Shown: positions 44,172-54,911 of the stretch, one piece after another
Layout of the letters: every line of letters begins with the position of its first letter
Numbering within the stretch: the stretch's first letter is position 1
Source: Gnomoniopsis sp. IMI 355080
Taxonomy: Eukaryota; Ascomycota; Sordariomycetes; Diaporthales; Gnomoniaceae
Direction of reading: 5' to 3'
Assembly: GCA_027946555.1 (NCBI GenBank)
Contig: JAPEVC010000004.1
Coordinates: 1-64,000 of the forward strand
Length of the DNA stretch: 64,000 nt
Program-made: the position numbers and the translations under genes
The notes under the pieces: model-generated
The model's database searches: none
What the model saw: the letters and a program-made list of their open reading frames with translations, nothing else
What the model was told of the DNA's origin: nothing

Positions 44172-45326
44172 CTAATTTTCGTCCAGCCACTTCGCAATCT
44201 GTTGACCAGTCTCCTCTGCGGTGTTCTCCCAGCCTGTCATGTTACCAATCAGGAGACAATCGTGAGGCGCATCCTTCTCGATATGCTGCCTTAATGCAGT
44301 ATTTCCAGCGCCCTCCCACTCCTTTGCCCATTGAGCACAGTCCACACTCAAAATTTCACGCGAGGCATAGCTCAAGAATACTGGCGTATCTGTTTTGAAA
44401 GGATGCCCTAGCGGGTCGATCCACTCGCTGCCCTCGGAGACATTTTCCGCTTGCTTCATATACGCCCTGGCCCCCCAGCGGATAAATGACATGGGCAAGA
44501 TATCTGTCTTGAACAGATCCCACTTGCTATAATCGGTACCTATACTCGCACTAGGTTGCACCCATGGGCTGATTACCACCACATGTCCCGGCTTCGGCGC
44601 ATTTATCTGACCACCGAAACGCTCCAGATACCGCAGCAGCGTAAGCGCCAAGTTTCCGCCCGCGCTGTCCCCACTGAGCGTGATGTTCTCAGGCTTCACC
44701 CCAAGCGTGCGGGTAAGGTACAGGTAGCTTGTCAGCGCATCCTGCAGCGCTGCAGGGAAGGGATCTCTGCCGTCATAGCCGGCAAGACGATACTGAGGTG
44801 CAAAAACGGCCTCAAATTTCGCGTGCTTGGTCAGGTTGTTGGCAAGGAACCCAGTGTCCGCGCTCCGGCCGTCGCCAACAACAAAGGCGCCTCCGTGGAT
44901 GTGCAGCGAAACCCTTTTCCAGTTGGCAGCCTGCTCAGCCGTCGAGGGCGCTGCATCGATGCCATACCATGTGCCGCCAATCTTGGCGGGGCGGACAACA
45001 TTGCTGACGAGAGGGCCCACGTAGAGCTCATCTGTGAAAGGCTCGATGGTCGCCCATCGCGCACCCTCTTTGCCAGGAGTGAGCGGCAAGGGGGCGGTGA
45101 TGCTGATGCTCGTCGAGATGTCCAAGACGTTAATGGTCAATTGTCGAGCGAAAGCCTGCTTGAACGTCCATGACCGGTAGGGCCGGAGGGCCGGGATAAG
45201 ACTTCTGATGACCCATACAGGGAGCCGCGTGAGGATTGTGGTGATTTTGAACAGCTGGAAAAGGAGAGATATGGGTTTGTACGCGATAAGGGGGTGCGAC
45301 AGTTTTGAAGGATGGGAGGGAGGCAT
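44172..45326 (-). CDS. HSL-family alpha/beta-hydrolase (esterase/lipase)
   Basis: A single exon encodes 384 residues. A hydrophobic N-terminal stretch (about 15-50) may anchor it to membranes. The oxyanion-hole motif is HIHGGAFVVGD and the nucleophile elbow is GDSAGGNLAL, defining the hormone-sensitive-lipase (GDXG) group. The acid and His of the triad are likely in the SREIL region and APHDCLL. It should hydrolyse esters of short to medium acyl chains or acetylated small molecules. Relatives act on lipids, xenobiotics or acetylated metabolites, so the natural substrate is open. Gene-free DNA lies on both sides, so context gives no clue. Confidence 0.92.
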   Translation of the reverse strand: MPPSHPSKLSHPLIAYKPISLLFQLFKITTILTRLPVWVIRSLIPALRPYRSWTFKQAFARQLTINVLDISTSISITAPLPLTPGKEGARWATIEPFTDELYVGPLVSNVVRPAKIGGTWYGIDAAPSTAEQAANWKRVSLHIHGGAFVVGDGRSADTGFLANNLTKHAKFEAVFAPQYRLAGYDGRDPFPAALQDALTSYLYLTRTLGVKPENITLSGDSAGGNLALTLLRYLERFGGQINAPKPGHVVVISPWVQPSASIGTDYSKWDLFKTDILPMSFIRWGARAYMKQAENVSEGSEWIDPLGHPFKTDTPVFLSYASREILSVDCAQWAKEWEGAGNTALRQHIEKDAPHDCLLIGNMTGWENTAEETGQQIAKWLDEN

Positions 45327-47072
45327 GATCGTCAGGGTCCAGAGTGGGTTGCTGTGTGATGGGTAGGTTGGTCGTGTATGCGCTTATAGCCTTGTACTGT
45401 ACGTGCGATATTCGAGTCGCAAAATCAACGGCCAACGCGGTCTGAAATATGCAAGAGATCTTTCTGAGGACAAGCAGCAAGACTAGTTCGGTCGGCGGCA
45501 ACCTGATAGGACATAAAGTATGGCGGGTGGAAGGTTCGCGGGATTACCGAGGAATTATGTATCGAATACTGTGACTGAGAGCCTCGGGATGTTGTTTGGC
45601 CTGTAATCGATGACCCCACTTCCCGCCAATGCCATGAATTAATATCGTCTACAAAGCGATTGTTATGTGTTCAGTTAAGGGAGGGCGCTTAGCTCAGCTC
45701 TACATGAACTAGGTAATCTACTGGATTGAGGCTTTGCCATATGCGATTCATGAAATCTTGGGAGATGGTATCCAGTCTTCCGTATCTCTTGAATCTTCCT
45801 CCACGTCTCTCTTCGTTTCCTATGCCACTGCCGTCCACAAAAGCCGAAACCTACTGGGAAATTGCGTGCCGATTTATCAATCATCAGGATTCAGGGAAAT
45901 CCTGTCTCACACATTCGCATCGTTTGTACTGTACATTGCATGCGAACACTGTGCATACAGAATGTTTTGTATGAGAGAAATCACTTGTAGTTGGATAACC
46001 GAGGACATCTGTGCCAAGCATCTGACAATAGTGATTAAGTGGGACATGGTATAGACTCGTGTAATGGGCGCCCTCTACCCTAATTCTGTCTAGCGCTGAT
46101 GGCAGAGTCTACAAGTAGTAATTAATGGTGGAGAACCTGCTTACAAGTTGCCTTCAAGGTAGTAACAGTAAAGGATGCATATTGCGGCCGCCTTTCACGT
46201 ATGCGCTGATCCTGATATATTTGTATGTGCAGTGCAGGTACCGTAAAAGGTGCCTATTTCTTGTCACTGCCTACTAGGCAGTGCCTAGGCACTTACGACT
46301 GCACATCTAAATAAAGGCGTGACAGGTGGATAGATCGCCTGCGGCCTGTCAACTCAAACTCGAGCGACGTCAAATGATATAAGGCCGTCACACCGCATTC
46401 CCAGGTTGACCGTCTAGTCACCTCTCCTATTCTTCACAGTTCACCTCTTCCAGAGCAATGCGAGGCCATGAACTTGGCACGAGCCGCGCCTGCTATATGA
46501 TGAGACATAACCCACGGACGACAGCTTGCGAAATCTTCAGTGGTGCGCCACGCCGTTTGGCTTGCTTTGGCTTTGGCTGGCTTTTCTCACCAACGCGTGC
46601 CTTTTCAGCAAAACATCGAAGTACGCAGGAGCTCTCACATGACAACCTTGATGCCCTGATCTGCGGGTTTGACGAGACCTTCGAGAAAACAGGCCAATTC
46701 GTGGCAATTTCTGTCGTTCGCCTCTCTTCACAGATGCAGAAATAGCTCGCATGGAGTTCTCCCCTCGACGCCTCTCAACCCAAAGGGCCAAAGCCTCAAC
46801 GACTTCAGGATGTTGGAAGTCCTGGGAGGATCGTCAGTATACGAGCAAGTAAAGAATAAAGGCTGCCACTCCTTTGTAAAGAGCTAGTGCTGATTGGGAA
46901 TGGCTGGTTTGAGGAAGGGTGGGGATGCAAGGCATGTCACCAGACTTACAGTGGGTGGTCTTCCCAATGGAAAAAGATTCATTACGCAATGCTTCCTCCT
47001 CTATGCCGTTGCATATTTGGACTGGAACACTTGCCACGCAGGTCTCTCCGCGACGGCTCCAGAATGCCAGGA
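45327..47072. other. Gene-free region of about 1.75 kb
   Basis: It holds the esterase promoter and the 3' end of the arylsulfotransferase-like gene. A near-perfect palindrome lies at 46265-46283. A 95-residue frame at 46458-46745 has no recognisable motif and is not called. Confidence 0.5.
46265..46283. repeat. Inverted repeat with 9-bp arms
   Basis: CACTGCCTA, one spacer base, then TAGGCAGTG. It is followed at once by CCTAGGCAC, a second short palindrome sharing the TAGGCA core. Confidence 0.8.
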
Positions 47073-48958
47073 TCAGTCCTCGCACGACTGCAGCTCGCGA
47101 TACTCCGGTCCCCTTGATTTGCCTCGTGTGGACATACGCGGCCATTCAAACGGCATCCTCTTCAACTCGGAAATGACCTCGGCAACCGAAACGCCCCGCG
47201 GGAACCGCCTCAGCAAAACACGCCTCACTTTCCACAAAGCAAGGAACGACGCAATGGCCACAACTAACATCACACACCAGATCAGCAACGAGCTTTGCAG
47301 CAGCCCTGCGCTCTCCACGTTGCCCACATAGCGGTCGACCACCGATGAGTATCCGAGCACCGCCCCATCACGGTCGACGGCTGCAACACGTAGGTACTGG
47401 GGCATATCATCCACCATCTCAAACCCGGCTTCAAAGTCCTCTTTGACCTCGAACTCGACGTCCTCGAAAATCTCGTCGTGGACGCCTGCCCATTCCGCAC
47501 CCTGTAGCACCCACTTCGCAACTTCTGTCGCGCCATTCCAACTAACGTACAGCACCCCATCTGCCGGCCGGAGGTGTATTTTAGGGGCATATCGCGGCCT
47601 ACCGACCCACTGCGTTGACTTGAATACGCGGTAACTCGTGACCATGCCGAACTTCCAGATGATGGAAGGCGCAAGGTGCACGTCACAGAGGACGTCGCCT
47701 GCGAGTGAGAACTCAGTCCATGCGGGGAGGAAGCCGTAATCGACGAGGACGCGCCCGCTGTCGGCCATCAGCTGCATTGAACCCTGGCTTGAAGCGAGCT
47801 TGGGGTGCGCTGGGTCATAGTAGTCATGGAGAACCTCGACCGTTTTGGTGTCAATATCCAGACGGAGGAGAAGCCCGCGGCTGTGATCTACCAGGTCGGG
47901 GTCTGTGGTTGTTTTGGAGTTGTCGAAAAGCGAGATGGTGTCATTGCCGTGCCAACGTGCGTGGTGCTGCCAGGCGAAGTCGGTTGCACGGCCGGAGGAC
48001 AAGTCTGTGAAGAGGTTGTGTTTGCCTCCCAGGATCCATAACGTCTCTCCTTGAGGACTGATGCACAAAATCTGGTGGGTGTGACGCGCTGATATGAGGT
48101 AGTTGCCAAGCTGGTCCTTGTCGATGCTGTTGATGTGGAAGTAGTCGAAGCCGGATTTGGGGGACTCCCCTTCATCAGTATCCAACGAAGAGCGCACCGT
48201 GGAGTCGACGGTGATGTGATCAGAGGCGTGCCATTCGAATATCAGCTCACCGGACTCTATGTCAACTTCCTGGAAAATACTGTCGAGTAGCCAGCCATCC
48301 TCGGGGCCCCCAAAGGGAGTCAAGTCCGCTGGCTTCGGGTAGTAGATGGTCATCAACGCGGTGTCATCAGGCGTGATGTGAAATTCATGTATGTCGCCCT
48401 GTAGATTGTGGCCTGAGGTTTTCACAGCCTCGACGGTCTTGATGACCTGGTAGCTTTCATCCAACTGCCATGATCGTCAGCTCATTTTGCCTCAGCACCC
48501 TGCAATTCAACAGTGGAAGATTGGCCAGCGAATCATCATACCATATAGTAAGAGCCCATGCCATAGCGGTGATGCTCCCCCTCAATACCAGTCCAAAAAG
48601 TCAAGACATTACGGCCTTGGTAGGTTTGGACCTTGAAATCTGTGGTAGCCACTCCAGTCCCATACTGGCCCTCAGGCGTCCAAACCAGATTTCCCCTCCC
48701 ATCCATAATGACAGGACTCTGGTGCGTCACATAGCTTCCACGAGGTGTCATCAAATAGAAGCCATCCGCGCAAGAATCTTCCCACTTGAGGAAGTTGAGA
48801 TGTGGCACCACCAAAGGAAAGGATTGGAACGATACTCCAGGCCAGAGTCCGTATAGACCCAAATCATAAAGGTTCGACGACTGTAACAATATCAGGGTGG
48901 CTGTAACAACAGCAACGAACACGATGATAGCCAATGCCTGGCGCCACGTGCGTCCCAT
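47073..48958 (-). CDS. Arylsulfotransferase (ASST)-like membrane protein
   Basis: There are two exons (48958-48542 and 48464-47073). The 77-nt intron (GTATGA...GGCAG) joins YYM to LDESYQVIK, giving 602 residues. The open frame extends upstream to TTG, but ATG 48958 is the likely start. A signal anchor at about 8-25 and a C-terminal helix (LLIWCVMLVVAIASFLALW) flank a large beta-propeller-like domain. Family marks are DGFYLMTPRGS, GDIHEFHITPDDTALMTIY, FDYFHINSID, YLISARHTHQI and FAWQHHARWHGNDTISLFDN. The His-rich segments correspond to the catalytic region of ASST enzymes, which move sulfate between phenols without PAPS. Fungal members are largely uncharacterised, so activity is inference. The C-terminal tail is basic and probably cytosolic. 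Confidence 0.88.
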
Positions 48959-50040
48959 GCTTTGTCCCAAGCACGCTTTCCAGGACTCCCCACGAATCTA
49001 CTGTAGTTCCTCGACTCGTCGGAGCTTACTTAGGTAATGTGCAAGTGACGATTCCCTCGACTCACTTGAGGTCTTGGCACTGGTCAAGCCGTCTTAAAAC
49101 GACTTCAAGATCCGGGATAAGAGTAGAAATGTTGTCTTCAGATAACGTAGACGGATGATGGTGGTGACGATGACGATGATATGTTCAAACCAGTGAATGA
49201 GGACGAGGACTAGAGGAGAAATCCATACTTATCGAAAAGTCTAGCGAGGGCCAAAGCAAAACTAGGAAAGATTGTCGATGCTTGAAATTGAACTTCTGGG
49301 TGCAAGTGGATAATGTTGAGAATTTTGTGGGAATCAACGCGCGTCGCATTTGCGAGCAGGTTGTTCGTTCGGTGTCCCGGCCTGCGCCTCTTTCCCCTGA
49401 GTCTGCAAACTCGTTTGAGAATTTATTTTCAGCCATTCTTCGGAGAGTACTGAGTACACTTTATATATATCAGCAGACTCGGGACTATTACAGAAACACG
49501 CCATTCCCCAAGGTTCGTAAGGCAACGAGTTTGGTGTGGGGTACGAACGCGGATTGTCTGTCTCCGGGTCGAGGCTCCTTGCCGGTCACTTGGATCGACG
49601 TAAGCCCCAGGAGCACATGGCATACTCGCAACTTATAGCAAGACGAACATGGCTTGGCTGAAGGCCCTGGAAAACTCTATAAGCGGTTCGGGTATCAAAG
49701 GTCCAAATAGGCTTTGAGTCGATTGGTCTTGAAGGCTTGATGGTCCCAAGATTTGTACCAAGATGTTGCATCCCATCCCTATTCATGTCGGGCCCCCACG
49801 TGGTGCTCGGATCTCGGCGCCAAAACCCTATTCTGACGGCTCAAGTTGTCTAGGACTCCACTGATCACCCAGCTTAGGTATGTACTGCGTTACGTGTATC
49901 TTTAGCTCGAGCTTAGAATGATTGGACAAGACAGTGATAGCGAGTCTATGGCGAATCTCCGAAGTATTCTCAGCTGTAAAACCGATCGTGCCTTTCTCCA
50001 CAATCGTCTGGGAATACTGTTCATCTAGCTATCGGCCCGC
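48959..50040. other. Intergenic region, arylsulfotransferase-like gene to beta-galactosidase
   Basis: About 1.1 kb holding the promoter of the arylsulfotransferase-like gene and the 3' end of the GH35 gene. A short GATGGTG/GACGAT-rich tract lies at about 49150-49182. No gene is supported. Confidence 0.5.
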
Positions 50041-53000
50041 TTAGGCGTATGCCAGTCTATCGCTTGTCCATGCTGGCCTCAGGTACGCAGCGTCAAAACT
50101 CATGTCATACCCGGTGCTATGGACATACTCCAAATCCCAGTCAACCTTGACCTCGGCACCCTGCGCCGTCTGGCTCCAAACAGTCACCGCGATGGTGTTG
50201 TTGCCATTGTAATCCAATATACCAGTTGGGACAGGGAAGTTGATCTGGTTGCCGATATAAGGATTGAAGCGTCCGTACTGATACCCATTAACAAACAATA
50301 GAACCCTGACTTGGTTCGCATATTCCGACACGAAAGTGCTGCTGGTGCTTCCGTTGCCCGGTGCTGAGAATAGGAACGAGATGGACACATCCAGTCCTGC
50401 AGGGACAGAAAGAGGAACGACCGTGCGGAAGACTCGTATCCCAGCGCCAGACACCACGAGACTGGTAGAGTTGCTCGTAACAGTCGCCCAGTCATTATCA
50501 GGGTAGCCTGGGAGATGAGACCCGGTTCGCTCTGCGTACAGCCCTCCCTCATTGTACGGCCCACGGACAGGATCGATGTTGCTCTCTCCTCCAGCGGTGC
50601 CTGCGATCTTCCACTCCGAAAAACTGTATCCAGCACTGTCCGTCCCAAGTAGCGTCGCATTGAAGATACCTCGAGCATTTGTTGCACCGGTAGTCTGATC
50701 GTGACCAGAATTGTCCATCACCACGACAAGCACGTTATCAGCACCATTGGCGGCTAGTGTCGCATTGGCGAAGGAGAAGGACATCTGTCCAGTTTCCGAG
50801 TTCGGCGAGCCGAGATACGAGCCGATGAAGCCACTGTTTAGCCAGACGGAGTAGCCGAAAGCCGTGCCTCCGGTGATGTTGAGGAAGACACCTGTCTGGG
50901 ACGAGCTGGCAAAGGTTGCTCGGTAGATGGCATTACCTACGTGCACGCCGTACTCGTCAACGTACAAGACCGGATTGTTGGGCGCGGGCGGAACGGGGTT
51001 GGAGCTGTTGGTGATGTTGGCGACTGGTGAGAGACCTGTTAGTACCCTGATATGCACAGCTGACTGGTAAAGTGGAAAGTGAGTGGGAAACTTACCGACC
51101 CACGTTGCCGAGGACGTGGTGTAATTTCCCTGTATCTCAGGAAGGCTGTCGTGCCACTTCCATGGTCCGAGAGATGGGAGGCTGAAGTCGGCGGGGCCAT
51201 CGAGTGTGGCAGTAAGCATGTTACCATCCGAAGAGGTGATGGTGACTGGCTCGCCATTCCATGTAACAGAGTTGACTGATGATGCAAAGATCGTGATGGG
51301 CTGAGTGGAGTTGTCAAGGTCTCCTGTGAGCGCAAGCGTCCCATTCAGAGTGAGATCCGCTGATCGCACAAGATAGGGACCCTGTACAAGGACTTTTATC
51401 TTGTCAGCAGCGGTTCAGGAAGACCGTAATAGAATATTAAGCCACTCACTTGTGCTGTTCTCGGGGTACGTCGGGTCGCTGCCCAGACTTGGGGCCCAGA
51501 ACAAGTACGCCGCCTCGCGGTCAAGAATCACCACCCGTGCCCCATCCCCGAGGTCCAAGACGGTCAAGCCACCAGTGTTGGCCCACGTAATGGCAACGCT
51601 CGAGCTCGCGGGGGTGATAGTGACGGCCGTTGAGGAGCTGTTCGAGGTGGACTTCGCCAGACTTGCTGAAGTCACCCCTTCCACCACAAGCTCACCAGAC
51701 TCTCCAGAGGGTAGCCACACAGCTAAAACCTCCTTGCCGTCCAGGATCGAGTATGTCAACACTTCGGCAGTCGAATACAGCAAATTCTTGTTGCCAAAGC
51801 TGAAATCGGTCGGCAGAACCTTGGCCTGGTGTCCGTTGATCGTCACCAGGCCCCCATATTGCGGCACCGTAAGCGCACCCTGCGACGTATTCACATTCAA
51901 CTGGAACGTCTCAACTGTGGTACTCGTTGAGTCCAGGTGCATCACAACATAGAAGCCCGCGCCCGTTTCGTCATTCCTCAACTCCGACGTGGTGATAGCA
52001 TCGTTGTTTGTCAAGCCTGTGTTGTTCCACAGGCGATCTGTATACGCCAAGTCCTTCGCCACGCGTGTGAACATGGTGAGCAGCTTTGTTTCGTAGTATT
52101 TGTCCCAGATCACTCGGTTCTCGCTCACGGGGCTCGAGTAGTCGTAACTGGTTCCTACTCCTGGCCAGGCCAGCCAACCCCAGCTCGTCCCGCCAAAAAC
52201 CATATACAGTGACACAGCAGTGACTCGTTGATAGATGAGGTTGCGGTAGAAGAGGTTTGCGAAGTCGACACCAATATCTGATGGACAACCACCCTCTGGC
52301 CCAGCCCAGGGATTGTAGGACCCGCCCTGGAATTCGGGCATGAAGTTCGGCTGAGTGGGACTGAAGCTCTCGAAATAGTCGTAGTAATCCACCACCTGGT
52401 ATGCAACATACTCACCATTGGTCCCCGTGCATTCGGACAAATTGCAGCTCCAGCAGCTTGGGTAGCTGTCGAGCCCGACAACATCGACGTTGCCTGTGTC
52501 ATTGCTAAAGTCCTTGGACCACGAGTAGGCGTTCATATTCGGGTCGTTGTGCGTTAGGGGTACATCAATTCCATTTTGTCGAGCTGATGCTTCCAGCAAC
52601 TCCATGTAGGTGCCTGCGTCCACGTCCGGCGTCTTGGTGGCGACGTCAAGCCACTGATCGCCGTACTCGTTTTCGATCTGGAAGAGAATTACGTTTCCGC
52701 CGTTGGTAATGAGGTGTGGCGCTATCAATTGCGAGATATTACTCCAGTAGGGTGTCCATGCTTCGGTATAGCGCTCGTCACTGTTGCGGAGGGTGCCGTA
52801 GGCACCAGTGGTGACCCAGAGCGGGAAACCGCCTGCGCTGGACTCGGCGTTGATGTAGGGTCCTGGCCGAACGATCACGTACAGCCCAAGCTGCGAGGCG
52901 ATGTCTAGAATGGTGGTGAAATTGTGCGCGCCGGTGGTAAAGTCGAGGGTGGAGGGCGAGGCTGCATGGAAGCCCCAGTGTGCGTAGATGGAAAAGGCAT

Positions 53001-53533
53001 TAAAACTGGATATGTTTTAGCTTTGAGTTGAGGTGTATCCTGCTCTGATGAGAGGATTCGAAGAGGATATCCTCACCCTGCTGCCTTGATCTTTTCGAGC
53101 AGATCTTGCCACAGTTCCGGGCTACGACGACGATTAGTTCACATTGTTTCCATGTCTCTGATTGTTCCTACGTCTCTCCAGATCTCTCTGTCACTTACAC
53201 TGGAAACCTCCAGTAGTGGAACTATTGAATATCGATCAGCTACGGCCCTTGCGACGGTGAATAATTGGACCAACTTACTTCTCCCGAAAAAATGAACAGT
53301 CTCTGACCGTTGACCATGAAGCTATAGTGATCCCTAGAAAGCGGAAAGTTAGTCTTTTATTCTGCCACAACGCTGAGAATTAAGGAGATGTTTCCTAGGC
53401 AGCTTCCGTACCATTCTACCAACGTGTTCAGCCCGTCATTGTGGAGAGGCCACTCAGTTGTATTGGTCTGAGCTTGGGAGAAGCCGACAGTGAGAAGCGC
53501 CCACCCAAGGGCTATCAGCTTGGAGAACAGCAT
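50041..53533 (-). CDS. Secreted GH35 beta-galactosidase
   Basis: Seven exons (53533-53412, 53333-53279, 53221-53199, 53121-53077, 53005-51450, 51392-51096, 51023-50041) sum to 3,081 nt, or 1,026 residues, the usual fungal GH35 size. Joins give LVE-W-DHYSFMVNGQRLFIFSGE, FHYWRFP-VPELWQDLLEKIKAAG-FNAFSIYAHWG and ST-ILVQGPYLVRSADL. A signal peptide is present (MLFSKLIALGWALLTVGFSQA). The acid/base Glu is in IENEYGDQW and the nucleophile in MPEFQGGSYNPW. Later beta-sandwich domains follow. It releases terminal beta-galactose from plant polysaccharides or lactose outside the cell. Exon 3 is 23 nt. The last intron (51024-51095) is 72 nt with no in-frame stop, so it can be read through, but its GTAAGT, TACTAAC and CACCAG marks indicate splicing. 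Confidence 0.95.
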
Positions 53534-54911
53534 CGTCGGTTCAGGTATCGCCAAGATTGTGAGCGGATTCTCCTCACAACTCCTGGGCTAAAGCCTTCAT
53601 CGTGGCAAGCATGGCTGTTTGCTTATATATATTGCGATAGAATTGTAATCTCATTACGCCTTGTTCTTTAACCATGTCTACGGTTTAGAGGGGATCCACC
53701 AGAGCGCATCAATTATAAATGCCCAGCAGGCGACTTCTTTTTTTCCACCTTCCAGAATTCTTCCACGCTCCCAGCCCTGTCATCCTAGCTCACCCCGTCA
53801 AAAAGACCGGTGACCTATCACCCGAGACTATGGGTTTGCGGGGAGGGCTTATTCCCATTTGGTGCAAGTGAAGTTACATTGCAGGACGCTGTTCAGTGGA
53901 TCTCGAGCTGAGCAACGCCGGAAGATGCCGAGGTTGCACTGGTAATGACCAACAAATCGAGCTGTCGGCTGAATTGTACAGAACGCTAAGGAATTCCTTC
54001 AATCAGGCTCTTGAGATAGAAGATGAATATATTTTGCTTGTTATGATGTTTTAATCATCATGAGTACTAGTAGGATTACTTTCTCAAATCTGCCACGTAG
54101 TTTCGAATTAGAAATATTGTACTTAGTGCGTTACTGTTTGGTTCATAGCTTTTGAAGGAGATATCTATTTCAACGATAATAAGTGTTGCTCAGTCACGCA
54201 GAAATATTACACGCCCGCATACATTGCTGTCTAATTGTCAAGTGCGCTCCTCCAGCAGTGGCGCCCTAATAGCTAAGAACTATAAAAAGAGTGAGAGATT
54301 AGGCTGCTCGGTTCAGTATTATTCTATGTCGCCGAAATATTGAGCGAGGATTATGAAGTAAGACTTGGGAATAAAAACTGTAGCAAGACGTCTCCTACAG
54401 GGCAGCTCCATTCAGCTGCTTAAAACTCGATTCTATTTCACTACTTGCAAAACCTGCCAGAAGATCGAGTACATCTCTGGGACAGTACTTCGAGGAAACC
54501 TGGCTCATCAACCAAGGATGTTCAAATTTACTCGCCCGTCTCAATAGTAGTGCCTCTCCATAATTTATATAGCGATAGCTAGGAAGTTGGTCATAGCTTC
54601 ATGCTTGTCGACGTATGATGCCCACTACAACCTATTGGCTTCAAACACACTTGGAAGGATGACAACCTTGTAGCATACCCTCGCCCAAGAGTTGCTGGGG
54701 TTCTGCGAAGGAATACAGCTCAGCCACGAGACGAGGTCAGCCGCATTTCCTTGGCCCCACAGGCTCTGGATGCTCATTCTTTGCCATCTGTCATCCGTCA
54801 TACCTTGTGCGAATGCATTCGCGAATATACAATGGTTGAAAAGAATCCTCCTACTTGTATCCAATTGAACACTGAATTTTGCAAAGTTTCGTGTTGCATT
54901 CTGCCTTTATA
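53534..54911. other. Divergent intergenic region, GH35 gene / HET gene
   Basis: A 1.4-kb region that must hold both promoters. The middle (about 53990-54350) looks AT-rich. No gene or specific regulatory site was recognised. Confidence 0.5.

Noticed and set aside
46458..46745. 95-residue plus-strand frame
   Set aside because: No signal peptide, domain or promoter-like context; overlapping frames of similar length exist on the other strand.
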